Below are positions 33,606 to 42,564 of a DNA stretch of 64,000 bases, piece after piece (position 1 is the stretch's first letter; every line of letters starts with the position of its first letter). The DNA is from an uncultured Ellagibacter sp. (GTDB lineage Bacteria; Actinomycetota; Coriobacteriia; Coriobacteriales; Eggerthellaceae). The position numbers and the translations under genes were made by a program. The DNA is taken from NCBI GenBank assembly GCA_934654815.1, contig CAKUGU010000006.1, positions 8,066 through 72,065 on the forward strand, given 5' to 3'. The notes beneath the pieces were generated by a model. That model was given only the letters and a program-made list of their open reading frames with translations. It was not told the origin of the DNA and did not search any database.

Positions 33606-34598
33606 ATGACTGAAATGGCTATTCTTTACGACACCTCCCTGTGCACGAACTGCAAGGGCTGCCAGGTTGCCTGCAAGGTGTGGAACAACCTGCCGTCCCC
33701 GACGGGTCTGAACGAGAACAAGTTCTCCGGCTCGCTTCAGAACCCGCCCGACCTGAACGGCAACACGCGTCTGATCCAGACGTTCAAGGAGCGCGACGCC
33801 GTGCGCGGTCAGAAGCCGGTCGATTGGATCTTCAATCGCCGTTCCTGCCAGCACTGCACCGAATCCCCCTGCGCCACCGTGTGCCCTGCCGGGTGCATCA
33901 CGCGCGACGAGGAAACGGGCTTCGTGCACACCGACGACTCGAAGTGCATCGGCTGCCATTACTGCGAAGGCGTGTGCCCGTTCGACGTGCCGCGCTACCG
34001 CACCGAGGGCGTGCGCGACTACGTGAACAAGTGCACCGGCTGCCCCGACCGCGTGGCTCAGGGCATGGACCCGGCGTGCGTTTCCACCTGCCAGCCGAAC
34101 GCGCTGCGCTTCGGCCCGCGCGACGAGATGATAGAGCTCGCTCATGAGCGCTTGGAGATCCTGAAGGCTCGCGGCTACGACGACGCCGAGATCTACGGCG
34201 AGAAGGAAATGGGCGGCCTGCATGTCATTTCCGTGCTGAAGTACGGCCGCGAGGCAACCGGCTTGCCCGCGAACCCGTCTGCTCCGGCAACGGTCGGCAT
34301 GACCCAGGTCATGAAGCCGATCACCGGCGTGGTCACCGGCCTTACGGTTGTCGGCCTGGGCATGATGTTCGCTCTCGGCACCGGCTACAAGCGCGACAAG
34401 CTCGTGTACAACGCCGAAACCGAGGACACCGTGTCGGTCATCACGGGCGATGTCGTCCAGCACGGCGACCCGCAAGACACGAAGTCGGTCAAGGAGCATA
34501 TCTTCGAGAACCGCCCGCTCGGTCTTGTCGGCCTCGACAAGGACGGCAACATCAAGTTCGGCAAAGAGTCGAAGGAAGAAGGAGGCAGCAATGAGTAA
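33606..34598 (+). CDS. fdnH: Formate dehydrogenase-N iron-sulfur subunit
   Basis: A 330-residue ferredoxin-type electron-transfer subunit. Four cysteine clusters are visible: CTNCKGCQVAC near residue 13, CQHCTESPCATVCPAGC near 82, CIGCHYCEGVCPFD near 115, and CTGCPDRV with CVSTCQPNA near 143. Near residue 240 a membrane helix (PITGVVTGLTVVGLGMMFAL) anchors it. It carries electrons from FdnG to the cytochrome FdnI. GGAGGGGG precedes the ATG, and the 3' end overlaps fdnI by 8 bases. Length is close to E. coli FdnH. Confidence 0.94.
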   Translation: MTEMAILYDTSLCTNCKGCQVACKVWNNLPSPTGLNENKFSGSLQNPPDLNGNTRLIQTFKERDAVRGQKPVDWIFNRRSCQHCTESPCATVCPAGCITRDEETGFVHTDDSKCIGCHYCEGVCPFDVPRYRTEGVRDYVNKCTGCPDRVAQGMDPACVSTCQPNALRFGPRDEMIELAHERLEILKARGYDDAEIYGEKEMGGLHVISVLKYGREATGLPANPSAPATVGMTQVMKPITGVVTGLTVVGLGMMFALGTGYKRDKLVYNAETEDTVSVITGDVVQHGDPQDTKSVKEHIFENRPLGLVGLDKDGNIKFGKESKEEGGSNE

Positions 34599-35364
34599 CG
34601 AAGCAGTGAACGTATCTGCAGAACAGCTTGCTGCTGACAAGAAATTCCTCGAGGAGCGCAAGGAGCGCGGCACCGAGAAGTACATCAAGCGCCACTCCCT
34701 GCAGGCCCGCGTGACGCACGGAGTCGCGGCCATCTCCTGCATCCTTCTGTGCATCAGCGGCTGCTTCGTGTTCATCCCGCCGCTGACCCAGGCTGTGGGC
34801 TCCGACGTGGTGTTCGTGTGCCGCATGATCCATCGCGTCTGCGGCGTGCTGTTCATCGTCATCCCGCTGTTCAGCGCGATCGCGTCGCCCAAGGGCGTCG
34901 TCCACATCGTGAAGAACCTGTTCCATTCTTGGGACAGCGACGACAAGAAGTGGATGGCCCTCTTCTTCCCGTATCTGTTCTTCGCCAAGTGGATCCACAT
35001 GCCCGACCAGGGCGAAGTGAAGTCCGGCCAGCGTTTCGCCGACGGCATGCTGTGGCTGTTCGGCCTGGTCATGGCCTTCTCCGGCTTCATCCTCCTCTTG
35101 GGCGAGTTGGGGCTGGCCCTTGGCACCACGGTGCACGGCATCATGCTCTTCCTGCATGATTTCGGCTTCCTGATGATCGCCGTGTTCGGCCTGGCCCACA
35201 TCTTCCTCGGTGCGGGCATCTTCCAGCCCTACCGCGGCACGCATAAGATCATGTTCGGGGACGGCACCGTTTCCGAGTCCGACGCCCTGTATCATTGGGG
35301 TCACTGGGCTCGCGAGGAGATCACCTCCGGCAAGAACGTCGTCGAGAAGCCCGCGCAGAAGTAG
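34591..35364 (+). CDS. fdnI: Formate dehydrogenase-N cytochrome b556 subunit
   Basis: A 257-residue membrane diheme cytochrome that passes electrons from formate to the quinone pool. Four hydrophobic helices are visible. Histidines in KRHSLQARVTHGVAA, MIHRVCGVLF, TVHGIMLFLHDFGF and GLAHIFLG are placed to bind hemes and quinone. A 35-residue cytoplasmic N terminus and a charged tail are present. The ATG has GGAGG 6 bases upstream inside the fdnH 3' end, so it is translationally coupled. A strong hairpin follows before fdhE. Confidence 0.93.
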   Translation: MSNEAVNVSAEQLAADKKFLEERKERGTEKYIKRHSLQARVTHGVAAISCILLCISGCFVFIPPLTQAVGSDVVFVCRMIHRVCGVLFIVIPLFSAIASPKGVVHIVKNLFHSWDSDDKKWMALFFPYLFFAKWIHMPDQGEVKSGQRFADGMLWLFGLVMAFSGFILLLGELGLALGTTVHGIMLFLHDFGFLMIAVFGLAHIFLGAGIFQPYRGTHKIMFGDGTVSESDALYHWGHWAREEITSGKNVVEKPAQK

Positions 35365-35385
35365 CGCGTCGGCTTGACTGCTCGC

Positions 35386-35421
35386 AAGCGGGGCCTGAAG
35401 GACAACCTTCGGGCCCCGCTT
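35386..35421 (+). terminator. Strong hairpin between fdnI and fdhE
   Basis: A 16-bp stem with one mismatch (AAGCGGGGCC... against ...GGCCCCGCTT) around an ACAA loop. A run of T's is absent, so it may only reduce transcription into fdhE or protect the fdnGHI mRNA 3' end. Confidence 0.6.
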
Positions 35422-35504
35422 CGACCGTTCATTTCCTTGACCGCCGGCACGCGGCCCCGCTGGCGGCGGGCAGAGAAATGATGCAGTGCGAGAAAGGCAT
35501 TCCC

Positions 35505-36407
35505 ATGAACATTCGAGCAGCACAGAAAGCGGCCGATTATTACGAGAAGACGCTCGACACGCAGGACGTTGCGCGCATCGACTTCTTCATGAAATTGTGG
35601 CTCGCCCTCGACGAGGCCGACGCTGCGGGCGATTATGCAGGCTCCTATGAAGCTCCCGACGCCGAAACCGTCCGCGCGCTTTCCGATGAGGAGCGCCCGG
35701 TGCTCGATGCCGCGCCCGCGAAGATCGATGCGCAGGCGCTTTCGCGCGCCGTGTGCGCCGTGTGCGCCCGTGCCTACGAGCTCGACGGATTCGACGCCGA
35801 GACTGCGAAGGCGCTCACCCATGCGAACTGGGATGACGTCATCGCGGCAAGCCCTGTCGACATGGCCGGCAAGAACCCGGCGGCGTACCTGGAGGCGCTC
35901 ATGGGCGAACTCCAGAACGCTGGCATGGCCGAGCAGCAGGCGTACCTCGGCGCGCTGTTCGTCTCGCTCGCCCTGCGCGCGCAGCTCGAAGGCCCGGCGG
36001 CCGCGATCGCGAAGGCGCGCAAGAAGGCGAAGGTGTTCTTCGACCACCAGCGCACCTGCCCGGTATGCGGGTCGGAAGCGGCCGTCGCCAACGTGGGCGA
36101 AGGCGGGTCGGGCGACGGGCGCAACAAGCAGTTGTGGTGCCCGCAGTGCGCGACGGTGTGGGAGTTCGACCGCGTGCGCTGTCCGCGCTGCGGCACGCGC
36201 AACCAGGCGCACCTGCACTACTACAACATCGAGGGTGACGAGGCCCACCGCATCGGTACATGCGACGAGTGCGGCGGCTACATGCGCACGCGCTTCTCGG
36301 GCGAAGGCGATGCCGCTCCCCTTTCCTACGAGGTCGAAGACGTGGTCATGGCGCGCCTCGACGCCATCGCCGCAGACCCGACGTTTGCGGGCGGTACGTC
36401 CGAATAA
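35505..36407 (+). CDS. fdhE: Formate dehydrogenase accessory protein FdhE
   Basis: A 300-residue rubredoxin-like protein needed for maturation of respiratory formate dehydrogenases. The N-terminal half is helical. The C-terminal half has three metal-binding ribbons: CPVCGSEA near residue 188, CPQC and CPRCGTRN near 213-230, and CDECGGYMR near 253. ATG 35505 is preferred because GAAAGG is correctly spaced; earlier ATGs at 35478 and 35481 are possible. It lies after fdnGHI, as in many genomes, and belongs to the same functional unit. Confidence 0.92.
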   Translation: MNIRAAQKAADYYEKTLDTQDVARIDFFMKLWLALDEADAAGDYAGSYEAPDAETVRALSDEERPVLDAAPAKIDAQALSRAVCAVCARAYELDGFDAETAKALTHANWDDVIAASPVDMAGKNPAAYLEALMGELQNAGMAEQQAYLGALFVSLALRAQLEGPAAAIAKARKKAKVFFDHQRTCPVCGSEAAVANVGEGGSGDGRNKQLWCPQCATVWEFDRVRCPRCGTRNQAHLHYYNIEGDEAHRIGTCDECGGYMRTRFSGEGDAAPLSYEVEDVVMARLDAIAADPTFAGGTSE

Positions 36408-36530
36408 CGGGTTCCGCACTGGTAAGGGCTCTTATTTCGCGATATAGTTTCCACTATTAGCAGCCTCTCGAAAAGGAGCCCTCCCGCGAAAGCATGCCGC
36501 CGATACCGGTTATGCATCGTCACGTTCGCC

Positions 36531-39365
36531 GTGGCGCTCCTTGTTGCGCTCGTTTCCGTTTCGAACGTGCGCGCCGCCTTTGCCGACAAGGCCCCTGCCG
36601 CCGACAACTCCTCGAACCTCACGACCGTGCGCGTCGGTTATTACGAGTCGCGCAATTTCCTCGTGGGCGCGAATGACGCCGACCCGAAGAGCGGCTACGG
36701 CTACGAGTACCTGCAACGTGCGGCATCGTATGCCGGTTGGCGCTTCGAGTACGTGTACGGAACCTGGACAGAGCTCTACGACAAGCTCGCGCGCGGGGAA
36801 ATCGACCTGCTTCCGGGCGTGTCGTTCACCGAAGAGCACGCCGCCGAAGTGGCGTTTCCCTCCGCAAGCATGTTGAACGAGACGTTTTACGTCTACCGTG
36901 CGGCGCACGACGACTCCATTTCGGGAAGCGACGTCTCCACGCTTTCGGGCAAGCGCCTCGGCGTGGTGGGGAAATCCCTCTCCGAGAGGAGCTTCGAGAC
37001 GTGGCTTTCGCGCAACGGCATATCGCCCGTCGTCGTCGAGTACTCGTCGTCTTCCGAGATGAGGGAAGCCTTCGAATCGGGCGCGATCGACGCGTTCATA
37101 AGCTCCGACAACGTGGCGTACCGTTTCGACGATGTCATCCCGACGTTCATCGTCGGTAAGGAACCGTATTATCTTGCCGTGTCATCCGGCCGCGACGACC
37201 TGCTTTCCACCTTGAACGACGTGCAGTCGGTCATGAACAGCCAAGACCGTGCGTTCATCGATGAGTTGCAGGTCCGCTACGCCGCCGACACCGCGGCGAG
37301 CGCGTACCTCACGCCCGCCGAAGCGGAGTGGATGGCGAGCCATTCCTCGCTTACCGTGGGCTACCTCAACAGCTACCTGCCGTTTTGCGACACCGGCAAG
37401 AACGGGGACGCGACGGGGCTTATGATCGACGTGCTCGCAGCGATGATCGACAGCTTGCCCGTCTCGTGGGACGTGGACGTGACGTATCGCTCCTACGACG
37501 ACCAGGGTGACCTGTTCGCGGCCCTGAAATCGGGCGACATCGACGTGGCGTTCCCCGTGGGCGGGGAAACGTGGTACGCGGAAACCAACGGCTTTCTGCG
37601 CAGCACGCCGGTGGCGTCCCCGTCGATGGATCTGGTCTACCGGGAAGGCGCCGAATTCGAGGATGCCGTGACGTCCATCGCGGTGAACAGGCACAATCTT
37701 CTACAGCAAAACTTCGCGTTTCTGTGCTTCCCCAACGCCTCCATCGTCGAATGCGACTCGATCGAGGAATGCATCGACGCGGTGAGATTAGGCCGTGCGG
37801 GAAGCACGGTCATAAACGGGTTGCGGGCGGGCGCGCTGCTCAGCACCGAAACGCAGCTCGTTTCGGTACAGCTTCCCGATTCCGACGACCGCTGTTTCGG
37901 CGTGAGGGCGGGTAACGGCGTGCTGCTGCAGATCCTGAACCGCGGGCTCGGCATCATCGGCGAGAACTACGGGATGAACGTCTCGTACCGCTACACCGAT
38001 GGGCTCTTCACTTACCGGCTTTCCGACTTCGTGCGCGACCACTGGCAGGAAATCGCCGTGGCGGCGCTGATCGTCCTGGCGCTCGTCGTGGCGTACGTTG
38101 TGCGGCGATTCCGTAAGATCCAGCGCGAGAAAGCGCGCAAGGAAGAGCAGAACCGCGCGCTCGAACGGGCTCTTGAACAGGCAGAACGAGCGAGCAAGGC
38201 GAAAGACGTGCTGCTCGGCAACCTCTCACACGACATCCGCACGCCGCTCAACGGCATCTTGGGCGTCATGGAGTCGAACGCCTCGTGCACCGATGGGAAA
38301 ACGGTCGAGGAAAACATCTCCAAGGCGCGAAACGCCGCACGGCAGCTTCTCTGCCTCGTCGACGACCTGCTCGAGATGAGCAAACTCAAGAGCGGCGATG
38401 TCAAGATAGCGGCCGAGCCGTTCTCGCTCGGAGACGTCATGGCCGACGTGCTGTCCGGCGTGACGTCGCAGGCGAAGGAGGCCGGCGTCTCGATTCGCTG
38501 CAAACAGGCGCAGGAAGAAGGCTGCGAAAGCGAGCTTGCGTGCAAGAGCGTCGAGCGTCTGCGCGCGAGCCGCGCGGTCGGCAGCCCCACCTACGTGCGC
38601 CAGGTGCTCACGAACGTGTTCGACAACGCGGTCCGCTACAACAAGCCGGGTGGAAGCGTGACGTGGGACGCGAGCCTCGAAAGCGGGGACGCTTCGCATG
38701 CCGTGTTCGTCTGCACCGTTGCCGACACAGGCGCCGGCATGACCCCCGAAGTGAGAAGCCGCCTGTTCGAGCCGTTCTTCCAGGGCGAGGAGACGGCGCG
38801 CTCGATATATCCCGGGTCGGGTTTGGGCATGCCCATCGTGGGCGAGCTCGTCAGGCTGATGGGCGGCTCGATCGGTGTCGAGAGTACGCCGGGTGCGGGG
38901 ACGACGATCACGATTCGCATACCGCTCGGCGTGGAAGAAAGCGACGCGGCTCCTGCCGACGCGCAGGAGCCGAGCACGGGCCTTGCCGGCCTGCGAATCC
39001 TTCTCGTCGAGGATAATGACTTGAACCTCGAGATCACGCAGAGCGTGCTCGAACGCAAAGGGGCCGAAGTCGTAACCGCGCGCAACGGCGAGCAGGCGGT
39101 GCGCGCGTTCGAGAAGGCGCCTGCGGGGTCGATCGGCGCGGTGGTCATGGACATCATGATGCCGGTTATGAACGGCTACGAGGCGACGCGGGCCATCCGC
39201 GCGCTCAGCCGTCCCGACGCTGCCACGGTGCCGATCGTCGCCATGACGGCGAACGTGTTCGAAGACGACCGCGCCCGCGCGCTCGCGGCGGGGATGAACG
39301 AGCATCTGTCCAAGCCGCTCGATGCCGACCGCTTGGCGGCAGTTCTCGCGACGCTGTGCGCTTAA
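36531..39365 (+). CDS. BvgS-type hybrid sensor histidine kinase with two periplasmic-binding domains
   Basis: At least 944 residues. Two extracellular SBP-type sensor domains cover about 30-250 and 270-495. A membrane helix follows (about 503-523), then a HisKA domain with NLSHDIRTPLNGILG (His near 567), an ATPase domain (FDNAVRYN, then PGSGLGMPIV), and a receiver domain with VMDIMMPVMNGYEA (Asp near 873). It probably senses small solutes and phosphorylates a regulator. The start is unclear. GTG 36531 gives a signal peptide without a basic n-region, while in-frame codons upstream encode a good one (CRRYRLCIVTFAVALL) but no ATG, GTG or TTG. A small indel or unusual start is possible. Confidence 0.85.
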   Translation: MALLVALVSVSNVRAAFADKAPAADNSSNLTTVRVGYYESRNFLVGANDADPKSGYGYEYLQRAASYAGWRFEYVYGTWTELYDKLARGEIDLLPGVSFTEEHAAEVAFPSASMLNETFYVYRAAHDDSISGSDVSTLSGKRLGVVGKSLSERSFETWLSRNGISPVVVEYSSSSEMREAFESGAIDAFISSDNVAYRFDDVIPTFIVGKEPYYLAVSSGRDDLLSTLNDVQSVMNSQDRAFIDELQVRYAADTAASAYLTPAEAEWMASHSSLTVGYLNSYLPFCDTGKNGDATGLMIDVLAAMIDSLPVSWDVDVTYRSYDDQGDLFAALKSGDIDVAFPVGGETWYAETNGFLRSTPVASPSMDLVYREGAEFEDAVTSIAVNRHNLLQQNFAFLCFPNASIVECDSIEECIDAVRLGRAGSTVINGLRAGALLSTETQLVSVQLPDSDDRCFGVRAGNGVLLQILNRGLGIIGENYGMNVSYRYTDGLFTYRLSDFVRDHWQEIAVAALIVLALVVAYVVRRFRKIQREKARKEEQNRALERALEQAERASKAKDVLLGNLSHDIRTPLNGILGVMESNASCTDGKTVEENISKARNAARQLLCLVDDLLEMSKLKSGDVKIAAEPFSLGDVMADVLSGVTSQAKEAGVSIRCKQAQEEGCESELACKSVERLRASRAVGSPTYVRQVLTNVFDNAVRYNKPGGSVTWDASLESGDASHAVFVCTVADTGAGMTPEVRSRLFEPFFQGEETARSIYPGSGLGMPIVGELVRLMGGSIGVESTPGAGTTITIRIPLGVEESDAAPADAQEPSTGLAGLRILLVEDNDLNLEITQSVLERKGAEVVTARNGEQAVRAFEKAPAGSIGAVVMDIMMPVMNGYEATRAIRALSRPDAATVPIVAMTANVFEDDRARALAAGMNEHLSKPLDADRLAAVLATLCA

Positions 39366-39400
39366 AGCTTGTAGGATTTGGTTCGAAGGTTGGGAGATGC

Positions 39401-40225
39401 ATGAAGAAACGAGGGGTCGCAGCCGTTTTCGCGCTCGTGGTCGTTGCGGCGATGCTGCTCGTTGGGTGCTCACGTGCCGCTGACTCGGCGCACGCGGGCG
39501 AGGGCGACGCGCTTCCCTCGATCGTGGTAGGCGCCGACACCTACCCGCCGTACGTGTCGTCCGACGAGAACGGCAACCTTGTTGGCATCGACGTCGAAAT
39601 CCTCACCGAGGCGTTCGGGCGCATCGGGTACAAGCCCGAGTTCCGCATCATCGATTGGGAACGCAAAGCCGATCTGCTCGCCGCGGGCGACATCGACTGC
39701 ATCGCGTCGTGCTTCTCGATGACCGGTCGCGAAAGCGAGTACAAATGGGCAGGTCCCTACATGAAGAGCCGCCAGGTCGTCGCGGTCGACCCGGTAAGCG
39801 ATATCTACACTTTGGCCGATTTGGAGGGCAAGGTCGTGGCCGTGCAGTCGACCACCAAGCCGGAAAGCATCCTGCTCGACCGCACGAACCCGCGCGTTCC
39901 CGAGGTGAAGAACGTGTTCAGCTTCGCCGATCGCTCGTACCTGAACCCGGCGCTCATCAAGGGATACGTCGACGCGATCGCCGCGCACGAAACCTCGATT
40001 CTCACCTACGAGCAGGACTACGGGGTGCAGTATCGAATCCTCGGTGAGCCGCTGCTCGAAGTGGGGCTCGGCGTGGCGTTCGATAACAACGACGATCGCG
40101 GCATCGCCGAAGCGCTCGACGGCGCCATCGCCGACATGCTCGCGGACGGCACCATGGCCGATATCCTTTCCAACTACTTCGACGACCCGTCGAGCTTCCT
40201 TGATATGGAGGGCCTCGATGGTTAG
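39401..40225 (+). CDS. Solute-binding lipoprotein (SBP_bac_3 family)
   Basis: A 274-residue extracellular binding protein. MKKRGVAAVFALVVVAAMLL is followed by the lipobox LVGC (Cys near residue 21). The amino-acid-binding fold starts at IVVGADTYPPYVS and continues through LVGIDVEILTEAFGRIGY and AAGDIDCIASCFSMTGRE. No permease or ATPase lies nearby. It stands between two hybrid kinases and overlaps the second by 8 bases, so it may be a sensing partner rather than a transporter component; that role is inferred. Specificity is unknown. Confidence 0.88.
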   Translation: MKKRGVAAVFALVVVAAMLLVGCSRAADSAHAGEGDALPSIVVGADTYPPYVSSDENGNLVGIDVEILTEAFGRIGYKPEFRIIDWERKADLLAAGDIDCIASCFSMTGRESEYKWAGPYMKSRQVVAVDPVSDIYTLADLEGKVVAVQSTTKPESILLDRTNPRVPEVKNVFSFADRSYLNPALIKGYVDAIAAHETSILTYEQDYGVQYRILGEPLLEVGLGVAFDNNDDRGIAEALDGAIADMLADGTMADILSNYFDDPSSFLDMEGLDG

Positions 40226-42379
40226 ATCGTCGTTCTTCGATAAGCATTTCTGGCCGATCGTCTTCGCGGTGGGTGTCGTCGTGCTGGCCGTCGTCGGCGT
40301 CGGTGCGTATTCCGTCACCCACGCTGCGGCCGAGAGGAACGCGCAAAGCACAATCGAGTACGTGCAGAAGCAAAGCCTCACCTTCGACTCGTTCAACGAC
40401 GCCTCCACTATGAAGAGCCTTCTGCGCTTGACCGAGAACGCGAGCCAGCTTGCTCGCGACCTGGAAAGCGCCACGGCGATCTAAGCGGGCTTGCTGAACA
40501 CGCGAGCGACCTGCGCTTGACGGCCGCCATCGTTATTTCGCCTGATGGGAGCCTTGAAGGGCAATCAGCCGCCGACGGTGTGGGCTACGATCTGCTCGCA
40601 AGTTCGCTCCTCGATGAACCTGCGCTCGACGTGGCATCGCATCCAGCGAAGGTGTATACGGCACGCGTCGACCTTGCCGACGGATCGTACGTCGACATCG
40701 GCTGCGCCCCGCGCCTCGACGCCCCGGGCATCGTGGTCGCGGCATACCACACCAGCGTCACGTTCGCGCACCGCTATCAGCTGACGCAGCAAAGCCTGCT
40801 CAATGGCTACGAACCCGCCAGCGGCGGTGCGATCGTCATCGAGAAGGCGGGCGACGTCGTCGCGGCAAGCGTCGATGGGTGGAAGCCGGGCGCTTCAAGC
40901 GCCCTTCCCGCGAAGGACGATGCGGCCATCAAGGCGATCAAGCAGCAATGCAAGGCGGGTGAGCTCGCGCTCGTGCGGACGCAGTCGGGTGCGTACTTCG
41001 CGCTCTTCGACAAGGCGCGCGACTACTACGTGTACACCTACACGGGGGCCGGCAAGGTCATCCATGCTGTGGGGTTGAGCGTCATCGTCGCGCTCGGCGT
41101 CTACGCGCTCGTGGTCGCGGTCGTCGTCGCGCTGCGCCGCAGCGCAGAGCGTCGCTACCTGAACGGCCTCGTGAAGCGCGAACGCGGCTACAACGAGCAG
41201 CTCGAGCAATCGGCTCGCGAGGCGCAAAGCGCGAACCGGGCGAAGACGGAGTTCCTCCAGCGCATGAGTCACGACATCCGCACGCCCATCAATGGCATCC
41301 GCGGCATGGTGGAGATCGGCAACGCGTTTGCCGACGACAAAGAGCGGCAAGCCGAATGCCGCGACAAGATATGGACGGCGTCGAGCCTGCTGCTCGATTT
41401 GGTGAACGAGGTGCTCGACACGAGCAAACTCGAATCCGGCGACGTCGTGTTCGACATGCGCCCGACCAACCTGGTCGATCTGAATGCGGGTGTCTGCGAG
41501 ATGCTCGAACGCCAGGCGTCCGAACGCGACATTTCCATCGAATGCGATCAGAGCGCGATCGAGCACCCGTGCGTCGTCGCGAGCGATCTGCACCTGAAGC
41601 GCCTGCTCATGAACGTCGCGGGTAATGCGGTGAAGTACAACAACCCCGGCGGTTACGTGCGTTTCACGTGCCGCGAGGTGCGCTTCGACGGCGTGCGCGC
41701 AACATATGAGACGGTCATCGCCGACAACGGCATCGGCATGAGCGAGGAATTCCAGAAGCACCTGTTCGAGCCGTTCTCGCGCGAGAACCAGAACGTCGTC
41801 GACAAGCCGTCGGGCACGGGGCTCGGAACGGTCATCGCCAAGCAGCTCGTCGACCAGATGGGCGGATCCATCCGCTTCGAGAGCACGCTCGGCGAGGGGA
41901 CGACGTGCACCATCCGGCTGTCGTTCGAAGTGACCGAACCTGATGCCGCCGTGAGCGCGACCGAGGAACTGCCGCCCGCATCGCTTCAGGGGATGAGCAT
42001 CCTGTTCGCGGAAGACAACGAGCTCAACGCCGAGATCGCCCTGTTCGTGCTCGAGGAAGCAGGCGCGCACGTCGTGCACGTGGTCGATGGGGAAAGCGAG
42101 GTTGAGACGTTCCTCGAAAGCGAGCCGTTCTCGTTCGACATCGTGCTCACCGACATCATGATGCCGGGAATCGATGGCTGCGAGGCGACGCGCCGCATCC
42201 GCGCGTCCGGCCGCCCCGATGCGAAGTCGGTGCCTATCATCGCCATGAGCGCGAACGCGTTCGCCGACGACCGCAGGCGCTCCCGCGAGGCGGGGATGGA
42301 CGCACACCTGGCGAAGCCCTTCGATTCCGACGCGCTCGTGAAGGAGCTTGCGAGGATTTCGAAGGACAAAGAGCGATAG
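40218..42379 (+). pseudogene. Hybrid sensor histidine kinase split by an apparent -1 frameshift
   Basis: The 5' part (ATG 40218 to TAA 40484) encodes a membrane helix and a helical stretch ending ARDLESATAI. The 3' frame, open well before its first usable start (TTG 40517), continues smoothly as DLSGLAEHASDLRLTAAIVI. Joining them near 40472-40483 gives about 720 residues. The parts are an outer sensor domain, a second helix (VIHAVGLSVIVALGVYALVV), HisKA (RMSHDIRTPINGIRG), an ATPase (GTGLGTVIAKQ) and a receiver (LTDIMMPGIDGCEA). The total of 2,162 bases is one short of a whole codon number. No slippery site or homopolymer was seen. It is a true frameshift or a sequencing error. Confidence 0.8.
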
Positions 42380-42428
42380 TCTTCCCGAGAAGTGCATGGC
42401 CGCGCGTCTCTTTTCGGAGGTGGGCAGT

Positions 42429-42466
42429 GCGGGGTGCACGAGCGGCGCGGCGCGCGTGCGCCCCGC
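42429..42466 (+). terminator. Terminator-like hairpin after the split kinase gene
   Basis: GCGGGGTGCAC (42429-42439) pairs with GTGCGCCCCGC (42456-42466) with one G-U pair, followed by GTGCATTTT. A TATACT box at 42521-42526 further on may start the por operon. Confidence 0.45.
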
Positions 42467-42564
42467 GTGCATTTTCGGCGCACCGACGCGTTGAGCGGCG
42501 GCGCGCCGTTTCATTTTGCCTATACTGGGGAAAGATTGCGACCCAGTAAGAAGGCGAGATATAT

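Noticed and set aside
40470-40490. Programmed -1 frameshift in the second hybrid kinase
   Set aside because: No X-XXY-YYZ slippery heptamer or downstream pseudoknot was apparent, so mutation or sequence error is more likely.
41661-41676. CGTTTCACGTGCCGCG in the kinase gene as another parS
   Set aside because: Only the left half and centre match; the right half has several mismatches, so it is below the standard used for the ten listed sites.
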